Shown piece after piece: positions 30,563 through 39,867 of a stretch of 40,943 nt of DNA. Both the position numbers and the translations under genes were made by a program. The number at the start of each line of letters is the position of its first letter. The stretch's first letter is position 1. The notes under the pieces are model-generated. The model worked only from the letters and a program-made list of their open reading frames with translations, was not told where the DNA came from and did no database searches. The stretch comes from Anaerolineae bacterium (GTDB lineage Bacteria > Chloroflexota > Anaerolineae > Aggregatilineales > Phototrophicaceae), in contig JAJEAA010000033.1 in the NCBI GenBank assembly GCA_022824365.1, positions 1 through 40,943 on the forward strand. The letters are read 5' to 3'.

Positions 30563-31951
30563 ATGCGCGACCGACCGAATATCCTGCTCTTCCTCACCGA
30601 CGACCACGGCGCCTGGGCGAACGGCTCTTACGGCAATCAGGAAGTGCGTACGCCAACGCTTGACGCCCTGGCCGCGACCGGCGCAAGATTCAGCCATGCC
30701 TATACGCCGACCCCCGTCTGTTCGCCGGCCCGCGCCTGTCTCTTGACCGGCAAGACCGCTTCCCAGGTCGGCATACATGATTGGCTGCAAGAAGCCATCC
30801 CCGAAGTCGGCGAGCGCGACTGGCTGGGCGCGACGCGGACGCTCTTCCAATATCTGTCCGCGGCCGGTTATCACACCGGCTTGAGCGGCAAATGGCACCT
30901 GGGGCAATCCCATCTGCCCCCGCGCGGCGCTGATTACTGCTTCGGCTTGCCCGGCTGGCAGGGCGCGCACAACGGTCCCTATACTTACGTCCGCGATGGC
31001 GAACTGGTCGACTTGGACGGCAATAAATCGAGCCTCATCACCGATCACGCGATCGAGTTTCTCGATACCGCCCCGGCCGATACGCCCTTCTTCCTCAACA
31101 TCGGCTATATCGCGACGCATTCGCCCTACGCGCAACAGACGCACGATCCGACGCAGACGCGGAAATATCGAGATTGCGCCTTCAACGAGATACCGCCATG
31201 GCAGCCGCACCCCTGGGTCAAGAACGAAGGCGGTCCGAACGACTTGAGCGAGCAGGACTTGCGCGACCGTTACATCGGCTACTATGCCGCCGCGACTGAA
31301 ATTGACGACAACATCGCTCGCGTGTTGGGCGCGCTGGAGCAGCGCGACCTGCGGGAGAATACGATCATCATCTATACCTCCGATCACGGCTGCGCCATCG
31401 GTCACAAAGGTTTCTTCGGCAAGGGCAACAGCACGCGCCCGCTGAATATGTACGAGATATCGCTGCGCGTGCCGCTCATCGCGGCCGGCGCCGGTATCGA
31501 GCCGCGGACGCTCGACCAGTACGTCGACCACTGCGATACCTTTCATACGATCTGCCAGTTGGCGAATGTGGATTTACCGGAGGATAGCTACGCCGGCGCC
31601 TCCTACGCTGACCTGCTGCGCGGACAAGAGGTTGACTGGGATAATACGCGCTTCGGCGAATACGGCGACTTGCGAATGATTCGCGATGAGCGCTGGAAGC
31701 TGATCCTGCGCTACCCCGAGGGACCGCACGAACTCTTCGACTTGCGTCGTGATCCGTCCGAATCGGTCAATTGCTATGGGCAGCAGCCCGCGGTCGTCGC
31801 CGAATACCGGGCGCGGCTGGAGGCTTTCTACGCCGAGCATGAGGCGGCGGCGCTGTCCGGCTTGCGGGTCAAGCAGCAGCCTTTGCACAACGACGGCAAC
31901 GAAGCCTGGCGCGACGGCCGGCGGGAAGCGCGGGGCTTGCAGGTTTATTAG
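30563..31951 (+). CDS. sulfatase family hydrolase (formylglycine type)
   Basis: A 462-residue type I sulfatase that probably removes sulfate from a polysaccharide or other organic sulfate. NILLFLTDDHGAW gives the metal Asp pair (13-14). PVCSPARACLLTG is the C-x-P-x-R signature in which Cys53 becomes formylglycine. Later blocks are LSGKWHLGQS, PFFLNIGYIATHSPY, IIIYTSDHG and MYEISLRVPLI. There is no signal peptide, so it would be cytoplasmic. The start is supported by AAGGAG at 30552-30557. No anaerobic sulfatase-maturase gene lies nearby. The stop overlaps the convergent secreted-protein gene by four bases. Confidence 0.92.
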   Translation: MRDRPNILLFLTDDHGAWANGSYGNQEVRTPTLDALAATGARFSHAYTPTPVCSPARACLLTGKTASQVGIHDWLQEAIPEVGERDWLGATRTLFQYLSAAGYHTGLSGKWHLGQSHLPPRGADYCFGLPGWQGAHNGPYTYVRDGELVDLDGNKSSLITDHAIEFLDTAPADTPFFLNIGYIATHSPYAQQTHDPTQTRKYRDCAFNEIPPWQPHPWVKNEGGPNDLSEQDLRDRYIGYYAAATEIDDNIARVLGALEQRDLRENTIIIYTSDHGCAIGHKGFFGKGNSTRPLNMYEISLRVPLIAAGAGIEPRTLDQYVDHCDTFHTICQLANVDLPEDSYAGASYADLLRGQEVDWDNTRFGEYGDLRMIRDERWKLILRYPEGPHELFDLRRDPSESVNCYGQQPAVVAEYRARLEAFYAEHEAAALSGLRVKQQPLHNDGNEAWRDGRREARGLQVY

Positions 31952-34215
31952 GGCCGTTCCAAAGATACTTCGAGAGAGATACCGTCATCGAAACCGAACT
32001 TCTCCAGCGTCACGACGACGCGCCCGCTCATCGGCATGACAAAAGCCAGCGGCAACTCGTCCGGCACGCCCATGGTGCTGTAAGCCATGACTTCCATGCC
32101 CTCCACCGTCGCCGTCACGTAGAGGTCTTCGACATCGCCGCTGAGCTTGTCCAGGTTGAGAATGAGGTTTTCGTCTTCTTCGGCGTCGAAAATGACCAGG
32201 TCGCGAATGGCTTTGTCATTCAGGGTGATCACCGTTTCGCCGTCTTCCAGCGCATGAACCGGATTGCGGCGGATGCGCAGCGCGCCTTGCCCGCTCGCGC
32301 CGCTATCGAAGCTGGAAACCACCAGGACATAAGTCGCCGCATGGTCGAAGACGAGGTTGCTCAGTTCAGCGTCAAAGCCGGAGCCGCTGTCGTCATCGAA
32401 GGCGAATTCGACCCCATCGGGCGCGACCACTTGCAGCACCGTATCAAGCCCCCCGCTGCTATCCAAGGTCGCTGTCAGGCTGTCGCCGGTCTCAACCGGC
32501 AGCGAAAAGTATTGCGTCGGCGCGTCAGAGCCCAGCGCGAAAGGCGTCGCGGCATCAAAAGCGATTGGCGCCGGGTTCGCTTCCGTGATGCTAATGACGA
32601 ATTCGCCGTCGATCGCGCCCTGCGCCATCATCAACGGCTGGGCGGAAATCTCGAGCTTGTAGCGCCCCGAGTAGGGCAAAGCCAGCGGACCGATGATCGG
32701 GTCTTTCCGTCCGCGGCTGTCATCGCTGAAAGCGATGATCAAGTCCTCGCGGTTGATCAAAGCCAGCGCCGGATCAAAATCGGCCGAGGCGACGCTGATC
32801 TGCACGTAGGCGCCCGCCTCGCCATCGAAATCGAATTCAGCGCCGCCATCGACCAGGCGGCTCTCGATGACTTCGGCAGCGCCAATCGTGGTCGCGACAA
32901 ACTCGACCGCCGCTTTGGCGGTGGCGGTCAAGACCAGCGAGGGCTGATTGCCCGCTTCGCGGAACACGGTGATGATGTAATCTCCCGTTTCGTCTTCCGC
33001 GTCAGTCACTAATTCGATGCGGACTGCGCCGTTAGCGTCAGCGGTCTTCTGTGTGCGATAGACCGATTCGCCGGCGAACATGACATCAAGCGTGATCGTT
33101 TCAGCCGGAGCCAAACCGCTGACCGTGACGAGATGGCTGGAGCCGAGCGGGGCCGCGGCCGGCTCGATTGACGCGGTGGCTTCGCTGACGGCGTCGCCGC
33201 TTTCCACTGGCGCGGTTTCTTCCTGCGGTTCTTCCATCGGCGCTTCCGCAGTCGGCTCCGCCGCGTCTTCAACTGTGACGACCGCGAAGACGGCGCCCCC
33301 GAGCTTGTCCGCTTCGACGAAGATGTCGACGGTATAGTCGCCAGCGGCCAGATCGTCAGCCGCGTTGAAGGTCATGATCAAGCTGCCCTCAATCGACGCT
33401 CGCGCCAGGATCGTATCGATCAAGACGCCATCCGCCGAGGTGATCTGCGCGGTGACGCCGTCAAAGGCGGATAGACCGCTGACGACAATATCGACTGCTT
33501 GCCCGGCTTGAATGGCATCGGGCTGCAACTCGAGCAGGACAGCGCGCTCGGCCGGCGCTTCAATGATAAATTCGCCCTCGGCGACAAGCTCGCCCGCTTC
33601 GTCGTAGACTGCGATCGCGTGGGGTCCCGGCGAGTCGCCCTCTTCGGCGAAGACCTGGAGCTCAATGACCCCATCGTCATCGCTCGTGTGAACGCGACGG
33701 TAAGCGACCTGCGAAGTTGCGCCGGCGGTAATCTCCAGCGTGTATTTTGTCCCCGCTTCCAGTTCGCCAATGCGAATGGTCTGCACCTTGCCAAAGGGCG
33801 CTGCCTCCGGGGTCACCGTGACATCGCCGAGAAAATCGACTTCGGCTTCCCTGCCGTCGGCAGCGGCTTCGGTCAGTTCAAAGTCGGCGCTCGCGATAAG
33901 CTCGCCGTCGCTGAGCACCTGCAAGGTATAGATTCCCGGAGCGTCGCCTTCCGTGCTGATGATGGGATAATCAATTTGCCCGTCGGCGTCGCTCATTTCG
34001 TCGCTGCTGAAAACGACATCACCCTGGAAGAGAATCTCAACATTATAGGGGCTTTCGGGCTTTAAGCCGCTGATCTTGATCTCGAAGGCTGCCTCCTCGG
34101 CAGGACCTGCTTCCGGCGTGACGCCCACCGTCGGCGCGTCTTGCGCCTGAAAGGGGAGGATGAGGGCGAGCAGAGCGCAGCAGAGGAGAATGAGTCGCGC
34201 GACGGGAAAACGCAT
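31948..34215 (-). CDS. secreted protein with four Ig-like repeats and two PPC-type domains
   Basis: 755 residues; function unknown. A Sec signal peptide (FPVARLILLCCALLALILPF, cut near AQ|DA) is followed by four repeats of about 90 residues starting near 30, 125, 225 and 345. Each has the frame 'ISGL...Y.VEI...DG...GIYTLQV'. An acidic Pro/Glu linker (PMEEPQEETAPVE) separates repeats three and four. From about residue 435 come two pre-peptidase-C-like domains (GGAEFDFDGEAGAYVQISV, then PTQYFSLPVETGDSLTATL). No enzymatic domain or anchor was seen. The protein is strongly acidic. It may be a surface adhesin or scaffold. Confidence 0.75.
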   Translation of the reverse strand: MRFPVARLILLCCALLALILPFQAQDAPTVGVTPEAGPAEEAAFEIKISGLKPESPYNVEILFQGDVVFSSDEMSDADGQIDYPIISTEGDAPGIYTLQVLSDGELIASADFELTEAAADGREAEVDFLGDVTVTPEAAPFGKVQTIRIGELEAGTKYTLEITAGATSQVAYRRVHTSDDDGVIELQVFAEEGDSPGPHAIAVYDEAGELVAEGEFIIEAPAERAVLLELQPDAIQAGQAVDIVVSGLSAFDGVTAQITSADGVLIDTILARASIEGSLIMTFNAADDLAAGDYTVDIFVEADKLGGAVFAVVTVEDAAEPTAEAPMEEPQEETAPVESGDAVSEATASIEPAAAPLGSSHLVTVSGLAPAETITLDVMFAGESVYRTQKTADANGAVRIELVTDAEDETGDYIITVFREAGNQPSLVLTATAKAAVEFVATTIGAAEVIESRLVDGGAEFDFDGEAGAYVQISVASADFDPALALINREDLIIAFSDDSRGRKDPIIGPLALPYSGRYKLEISAQPLMMAQGAIDGEFVISITEANPAPIAFDAATPFALGSDAPTQYFSLPVETGDSLTATLDSSGGLDTVLQVVAPDGVEFAFDDDSGSGFDAELSNLVFDHAATYVLVVSSFDSGASGQGALRIRRNPVHALEDGETVITLNDKAIRDLVIFDAEEDENLILNLDKLSGDVEDLYVTATVEGMEVMAYSTMGVPDELPLAFVMPMSGRVVVTLEKFGFDDGISLEVSLERP

Positions 34216-34397
34216 AGCGCCATCCTTTGCTTGTTAGCTGTAGTTTCAATTCAACGCCGCCATTGTAGCCAGCGCTTCAATACAATTATAGGGCAAGGGC
34301 GCTGGCGGCAGGCGGCGCAATCGCGGATTTTACAGAGTGATTACAGCGTCTGCGGAGCCGTCTTTGCCAACCGTTCCCGAATAGCGTCCGGGCGGAG

Positions 34398-34403
34398 TAT
34401 AAT
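34398..34403 (+). promoter_or_regulatory. -10 box almost touching the holB start
   Basis: TATAAT ends seven bases before ATG 34410, so transcription would begin at or next to the start codon (leaderless mRNA). No ribosome site is present. A -35 was not found at normal spacing. Confidence 0.5.
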
Positions 34404-34409
34404 GCGCGC

Positions 34410-35426
34410 ATGAAAGATGGGGCGGCTACGGCGGAAAACTGGGGAATAATCGGGCATGAGCGGGCGGTTGCTTTCCTGCGCCGCTCCCTTGCGCATGGTC
34501 GCAACCGTCACGCTTACCTGATCACCGGCAGTCCGGCGCTGGGCAAAATGCGGCTGGGGCTGGCATTTGCCCGGGCGCTCAACTGCGAGGCGGAGCCGCC
34601 TGGGCAGCGCCCCTGCTTCAGTTGTCGCAGTTGCGACGCCATCAGCCGCGGCAGTCATCCCGATTTGATCATGGCGGGCGCGGATGCTCCCCTCAAGATC
34701 GATGTTATCCGCAATGTCCTGCGTTTGCTGGCGCTGAAGCCATATAGCGCGCGTTACCGCATCGCCATTCTTGACGACTTTCACCTGGCGGCGCCCTTGG
34801 CGCAAGACGCGCTGCTGAAGACGCTGGAAGAGCCGGCGCCTCATGCCATTGCGATCTTGCTGGCAACATCAGCCGAGCGCGTCCTGCCCACCATACGCAG
34901 TCGCGCTCAACAGATCCCGTTGCGCCCGATACCGCAGCAACTGATCAAGAAGCAGCTTGTCGTCAGCGGCTGCGACGAAGAGCGAGCTGAACTCATCGCG
35001 GGCCTCAGCGGCGGGCGAATGGGCTGGGCGCTGGCGGCGGCGGGAGACGAAGCGCTGCTGGCTTTTCGGCAGGAAACGCTTGACAGGCTAAGCAAAGTCA
35101 TTTCCGGAACGCGGCTGCCGCGAATAAGAATGTCGGATGAACTGAACCGCCGGGTCGGGCGGGACAAGGCGCAACTGCGCCGTGTACTGGAGATCTGGCA
35201 GAGCTACTGGCGCGATGTCCTGCTGATGTGCTGCGAGAGCCCGGTCAAACCTTGCAATGTTGACCGCCGCGCCGAAATCCGCGCGCTGGCCGGGCGCATC
35301 AGCGTTGAGACCGCGCGAGCCGCTTTGGAAGCGACCGGAGGAGCCTTGCGCGCCCTTGATACCAACGCCAATCCGCGATTGTTGCTTGACGCGCTGTTCT
35401 TGACTTATCCGGGTCTTGAGGCTTGA
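34410..35426 (+). CDS. holB: DNA polymerase III delta' subunit (HolB-like)
   Basis: Clamp-loader subunit of the replicative polymerase, 338 residues. Blocks: IGHERAVAFLRRSL, the P-loop-like GSPALGKM (47 is Met instead of Ser/Thr, so ATP binding is doubtful), a four-cysteine zinc site (Cys59, 69, 72, 75), RIAILDDFHLAAPLAQDALL, KTLEEPAPHAIAILLA and TIRSRAQQIPL (the SRC motif with Ala for Cys). The divergent motifs fit delta' rather than the gamma/tau ATPase. It probably has a leaderless transcript. The neighbouring gene is convergent. Confidence 0.88.
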   Translation: MKDGAATAENWGIIGHERAVAFLRRSLAHGRNRHAYLITGSPALGKMRLGLAFARALNCEAEPPGQRPCFSCRSCDAISRGSHPDLIMAGADAPLKIDVIRNVLRLLALKPYSARYRIAILDDFHLAAPLAQDALLKTLEEPAPHAIAILLATSAERVLPTIRSRAQQIPLRPIPQQLIKKQLVVSGCDEERAELIAGLSGGRMGWALAAAGDEALLAFRQETLDRLSKVISGTRLPRIRMSDELNRRVGRDKAQLRRVLEIWQSYWRDVLLMCCESPVKPCNVDRRAEIRALAGRISVETARAALEATGGALRALDTNANPRLLLDALFLTYPGLEA

Positions 35427-35432
35427 ACCGAT

Positions 35433-36470
35433 CTAGTCGATGGGGATCCAGTTCTCCGGTTTCTTGTCCGCTTCCAGGATCGAATCCGGCACGAGCAGGA
35501 TCTTGCCAAAGCCGGGTTGTTTCTCCATTTTCTGGTGGGCCTGACGCGCCTGGCTCAAGGGCATGACCTGGTTGATCAGCGCGCGATATTTGCCCTTCGC
35601 CATATTGATCAGCACCGACTCGAAGTCTTTCGGTTTGATTGAGCCGCAGGAACCGTGCAGGCTGAGATTCCTCAGATAGAGTTCCATCGCGTTGAGCTTG
35701 GCGCTGGGCTTGGCGAGAGCGCTGGCGATGACCAGCCGTCCGCCGACGCAGAGCATATCGAGCGCTCCCTGCAGGTCAAGCTTATCGCTGCAATGCAGGA
35801 CGAGGCTGGCGCCGTTTTCGTCGGTGGCTACTTTCACTTGCCGCACGTGATCGCCGCCCGCGTCTTCCAGCACGATGTCGGCGCCGATGTCGTGCAAGTC
35901 GGCGGCGAATGCATCTTCGCAGATGGCGATGACCTTGGCGCCGCGGACCGCGGCAATTTGAACGGCTGAGGCGCCGATGCTGCGGGCCGCGCCGTGAATC
36001 ACCACGGTATCGGCTTTCTTGAGTTTGGCCTGCGTCACGAGCGCCAGGAAGGCGGCTGCGAAGGATGCGCCGGCCGCGACCGCCGATTGGAAATCGAGAT
36101 CGTCCGGGAGGCGGATAAGTCGCTCGGCCGGCAGGACGCAATACTCGGCGTAGCCGCCGTTCATCTCAGAGCCGAGTTGCTCGAAAGCGGCGCAGACACG
36201 GTCGCCGATTTGCCAGCCAGCCGCATCATCGCCGAGTTGCGCGATCTCGCCAGCCAGGTCCGAGCCCAGGATATGCGGCAAGGGCTGGCGTATGACCAGG
36301 CGGCCGCTGCGGAGGAGCAAGTCCGATGTATTGACCGATGTCGCGTGAATTTTCACCAGAACTTCGCCGGGAGCGGGTTGCGGACGGGGCAGGCGCGTCG
36401 GCTTGAGGACGCGGGCTTTGCCTATTCTCTCCATGATGACGGCGCGCATGCTGCCGCTGTTTTGCGCCAT
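35433..36470 (-). CDS. MDR family NAD(P)-dependent oxidoreductase (quinone-reductase-like)
   Basis: 345 residues of the medium-chain dehydrogenase/reductase superfamily. The N-terminal GroES-like part has PGEVLVKIHATSVNTSDLLL and LGSDLAGEIAQLG. The Rossmann part has DTVVIHGAARSIGASAVQIA and RGAKVIAICEDAF. The structural-zinc cysteines are absent and SVNTSD lacks the catalytic-zinc Cys, so it is of the zinc-free quinone oxidoreductase type. It is last in the minus-strand run galE, phosphoesterase, DUF2277. The substrate is unknown. Confidence 0.85.
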   Translation of the reverse strand: MAQNSGSMRAVIMERIGKARVLKPTRLPRPQPAPGEVLVKIHATSVNTSDLLLRSGRLVIRQPLPHILGSDLAGEIAQLGDDAAGWQIGDRVCAAFEQLGSEMNGGYAEYCVLPAERLIRLPDDLDFQSAVAAGASFAAAFLALVTQAKLKKADTVVIHGAARSIGASAVQIAAVRGAKVIAICEDAFAADLHDIGADIVLEDAGGDHVRQVKVATDENGASLVLHCSDKLDLQGALDMLCVGGRLVIASALAKPSAKLNAMELYLRNLSLHGSCGSIKPKDFESVLINMAKGKYRALINQVMPLSQARQAHQKMEKQPGFGKILLVPDSILEADKKPENWIPID

Positions 36471-36539
36471 GATGTTTCCTCATCATTGTCGCTGTGAATC
36501 GGGCATAGTCTAATGCAAGGCGATGCCCCTGTAAACGGC

Positions 36540-36812
36540 TCAGGCGAGACCGAAGCGTTTGGCGTTGCGCGCGCGGGCTTTGGCGATTTCCGCCTCGCGA
36601 TTTCGTGGCGGCGCGGTTGTATGCAGGGAGCTGAGCAGGGCAGTCGTCGCCCGCGCCACATCAGCGACGGCGCGATCAAAAGCGGCTTGGTTGACGGTCG
36701 ATGGCTTTTGGTAGCCGCTGACCTTGCGCACATATTGCAGGGCGGCCGCTTCAATATCGTCCTTCGTGCTGGGCGGGTCGTAATTGTAGAGCGCGCGTAT
36801 GTTTCGGCACAT
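36540..36812 (-). CDS. DUF2277 protein
   Basis: A 90-residue protein beginning MCRNIRALYNYDPPSTKDDI, the hallmark of DUF2277, with the conserved AALQYVRKVSGYQKPS. Function is unknown. It lies in the minus-strand gene run; AAGGA lies upstream of the start. Confidence 0.9.
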   Translation of the reverse strand: MCRNIRALYNYDPPSTKDDIEAAALQYVRKVSGYQKPSTVNQAAFDRAVADVARATTALLSSLHTTAPPRNREAEIAKARARNAKRFGLA

Positions 36813-36868
36813 CGTCCTATCCTTCTTTCAGTGGCGCCTGTCAGCGAAGTATAGCATTGGCGGGCGCT

Positions 36869-37750
36869 TCAGTCTCGGTGCAGCTCGGGCGTCAAACCGC
36901 GATAGGGCGCTGGCAGATAGTCATCAATGTCATCCAGAGCGAGAAACTCCCGCAAAAGCGCGAAGCTGTCTTCTTGCTTGGGATAATGGCGCTGCTTCCA
37001 GACGATAAATGGCGCCAGGTACAAGCGGGCGGCGCGGAACTCTTCAATGACCAGGCGACCGGTGACGCCGCAGCGAGAGACGAAGTCCTGCCGCTCGAAC
37101 TCCTCCAGTAGCTTCTTCTTGTCAAAGGGAACGCGGCGATGCGCAATCAGTTCCCAGCCTTGGGCGCTGCCCTCCAGAATCATATAGCTCGCGCTGTGTT
37201 CGCCATCCAGCGGCACGCCAACCGAGCCCGGATTAAAGATCTGCCAATCGGCGACATGGCGCTCCATCGCTACATGGCTGTGCGCGGCGATAACAGTGTG
37301 TTCGGCGACGCCTCTGAGCCAGCGGCGGATTTGAGCGCCTGAGTCGCTCGGATACATCGCGGTCCAGGGGTCGCCGGGAATGCCGTGAAAGAGGCGCAGC
37401 GACGGCGCGTCGCGAAAGCGAAGCTGGAGCGTATCGGGCATAGTCGCTATGGTGTTGACCCACTTATCGCCAAGCTGCGCGTGCAGGTATGGCGGCATCG
37501 TGAAGCTTGACCAGTGCGCCGGGGCGCGGTCGGTACAGTAATCCAGGATGTATAGCTCATTGTTGCCGCGGATCGCCGTCCAGCCCCGCGCGGCGATGAT
37601 TTCCATTACCTCACGGGAAAATGGACCCCAGTTTATGCTGTCGCCAGCCAGGACAACATGATCGACATCGTATCGCGCCATGTCGTCAATGACCGCCTGC
37701 AAAGCGGGCAGGTTGCCGTGAATATCGGCCAGAACCGCCAATCGTGTCAT
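36869..37750 (-). CDS. metallophosphoesterase (YfcE/ApaH-like fold)
   Basis: A calcineurin-like phosphoesterase of 293 residues. Metal ligands: LAVLADIHGN (Asp8, His10), LAGDSINWG, RGNNE (usual GNHE; the catalytic His position is Asn), LFHGIPGD and AAHSHVA, then NPGSVGVP. The Asn in place of His in GNHE occurs in many family members. The substrate could be a phosphodiester or nucleotide. AAGGAGGG lies five bases before the ATG. It follows galE by 57 bp. Confidence 0.88.
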   Translation of the reverse strand: MTRLAVLADIHGNLPALQAVIDDMARYDVDHVVLAGDSINWGPFSREVMEIIAARGWTAIRGNNELYILDYCTDRAPAHWSSFTMPPYLHAQLGDKWVNTIATMPDTLQLRFRDAPSLRLFHGIPGDPWTAMYPSDSGAQIRRWLRGVAEHTVIAAHSHVAMERHVADWQIFNPGSVGVPLDGEHSASYMILEGSAQGWELIAHRRVPFDKKKLLEEFERQDFVSRCGVTGRLVIEEFRAARLYLAPFIVWKQRHYPKQEDSFALLREFLALDDIDDYLPAPYRGLTPELHRD

Positions 37751-37807
37751 ATCAGCCCTCCTTCAACCAACAGAAGCTGATACAGCGATGACAAGCGTAT
37801 TCCGCAG

Positions 37808-38794
<987 letters not shown>

Positions 38795-38820
38795 GTTGTG
38801 ACTCTCCCTTTCGCCAGCCG

Positions 38821-38826
38821 ATTATA
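38821..38826 (-). promoter_or_regulatory. -10 box of galE
   Basis: Minus-strand TATAAT, with TTTCAA 17 bp upstream as a weak -35; the leader is about 20 nt. Confidence 0.5.
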
Positions 38827-38978
38827 GCCCGTTCGCCGCCAGCTTGAAACTTGCTCATCTGGATTGGGACGCAGGGCGATCGTTGGCGGAGTTTGCGTCG
38901 CCGGGCGGTTTCGCAACGTATTGTTACTGGCGGGCGAAAATGGTTTAATCTTGGGCGAGCGCGGTTGCTGGAGAGGAC

Positions 38979-39125
38979 ATGACGGACGAGGGCAAAGGGC
39001 AATGGACCGAGGCTGAGCGGGCGGCGCTGCGCAAGCTGATCCGCATGGCTTTGATCATGCTGCTGGCAATTATCATAGCTGGCGCCATCGCCGCTCTGCT
39101 CAGTTCGGCGCTGGGTACGCTTTGA
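38979..39125 (+). CDS. 48-residue single-span membrane protein
   Basis: Begins MTDEGKGQWTEAERAALRKL (charged, cytoplasmic side), then one hydrophobic helix (MALIMLLAIIIAGAIAALLS, residues about 23-42) and a short tail. GGAG at 38970-38973 gives a good ribosome site. I do not recognise the family. Codon use looks like the surrounding genes (GCG, CTG and ATC rich), which supports real coding. It is divergent from galE. Confidence 0.65.
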   Translation: MTDEGKGQWTEAERAALRKLIRMALIMLLAIIIAGAIAALLSSALGTL

Positions 39126-39158
39126 TTCGCATTGGGTGATTCGCGCTAGTATTCGGGG

Positions 39159-39164
39159 TATAAT
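39159..39164 (+). promoter_or_regulatory. -10 box of the small-protein/HNH/rluD cluster
   Basis: TATAAT at 39159-39164, about 27 bases before ATG 39191, with AAAGGAG between them as a ribosome site. No clear -35. Confidence 0.5.
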
Positions 39165-39190
39165 GAGGCGGAGGTAAAGGAGCAACCCTA

Positions 39191-39448
39191 ATGATAGAAA
39201 CGCCAGCCCGCGATGTTTTTGCCGTTATCACCGACTTTCTAGCGGAAGATCCGACCGATGAAGAGTTGCTCGCCTATAAGCTGCCGAAGGATCTGCAAGA
39301 GCGCGTGAGCCATCTGCTGTACCTCAACCGGGAGTCTGAGTTGACCTGTGAACAGCGGCATGAGCTCGATGATTACATGCGCGCCAATCGCATGATAAGC
39401 ACACTGAAAATCAGGACCGAGCTTCGGATGCGGGGCTTGGAAGCGTGA
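39191..39448 (+). CDS. small hypothetical protein paired with an HNH nuclease
   Basis: An acidic, mostly helical protein of 85 residues (PARDVFAVITDFLAEDPTDE ... LPKDLQERVSHLLYLNRESE ... LTCEQRHELDDYMRANRMIS). No catalytic motif or membrane span. Its stop overlaps the GTG of the HNH gene (GTGA). I believe similar small helical proteins sit in front of HNH genes in other genomes, so it may be a partner or antitoxin-like protein; this is inference. Confidence 0.75.
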   Translation: MIETPARDVFAVITDFLAEDPTDEELLAYKLPKDLQERVSHLLYLNRESELTCEQRHELDDYMRANRMISTLKIRTELRMRGLEA

Positions 39449-39867
39449 CAATCTCTGCACAACAACGCCGATATGTATTTGAACGGGCGGGCAGATGCTG
39501 TGAATACTGCCGTGTTGGAGCTGGCAGAGAACCTATCGCATTTCAGATCGATCACATTATCCCAATTAAACATGGCGGCGAAGATTTAATCGACAATCTT
39601 TGCCTATCTTGCGCCGAGTGCAATCGGCACAAGGGGTCTGAAGTCGCCGCGATTGACCCTCTCACTAAGGAGGCGACCAGGCTCTTCAATCCGCGTCAGC
39701 AGAACTGGCACGAGCATTTTCAAGTCAATCCGGATGCGTCGCTTGTCGGGCTTAGTCCAGAAGGACGGGCGACGGTCGCCGTGCTGCGAATGAATGAAAC
39801 GCCGCGCATTGAACAACGCTACAGCGAAAGGCTGCTGGGCAATTACCCGTGCCAGAGCAATCCTTAA
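39445..39867 (+). CDS. HNH endonuclease
   Basis: A 140-residue HNH-family nuclease. RAGRCCEYCRVGA supplies the first CxxC zinc pair, FQIDHIIPIKHGGEDLIDNL the His-centred core, and LSCAECNRHKG the second CxxC and the final His. All metal residues are intact. GTG start overlapping the upstream stop. The end overlaps rluD by 19 bases. There is no phage or intron context. Confidence 0.9.
   Translation: MTISAQQRRYVFERAGRCCEYCRVGAGREPIAFQIDHIIPIKHGGEDLIDNLCLSCAECNRHKGSEVAAIDPLTKEATRLFNPRQQNWHEHFQVNPDASLVGLSPEGRATVAVLRMNETPRIEQRYSERLLGNYPCQSNP

Noticed and set aside
29913..30746. 277-codon open frame ahead of the sulfatase
   Set aside because: It starts in repeats, has no ribosome site, no protein-like pattern, and ends inside the sulfatase gene in another frame.
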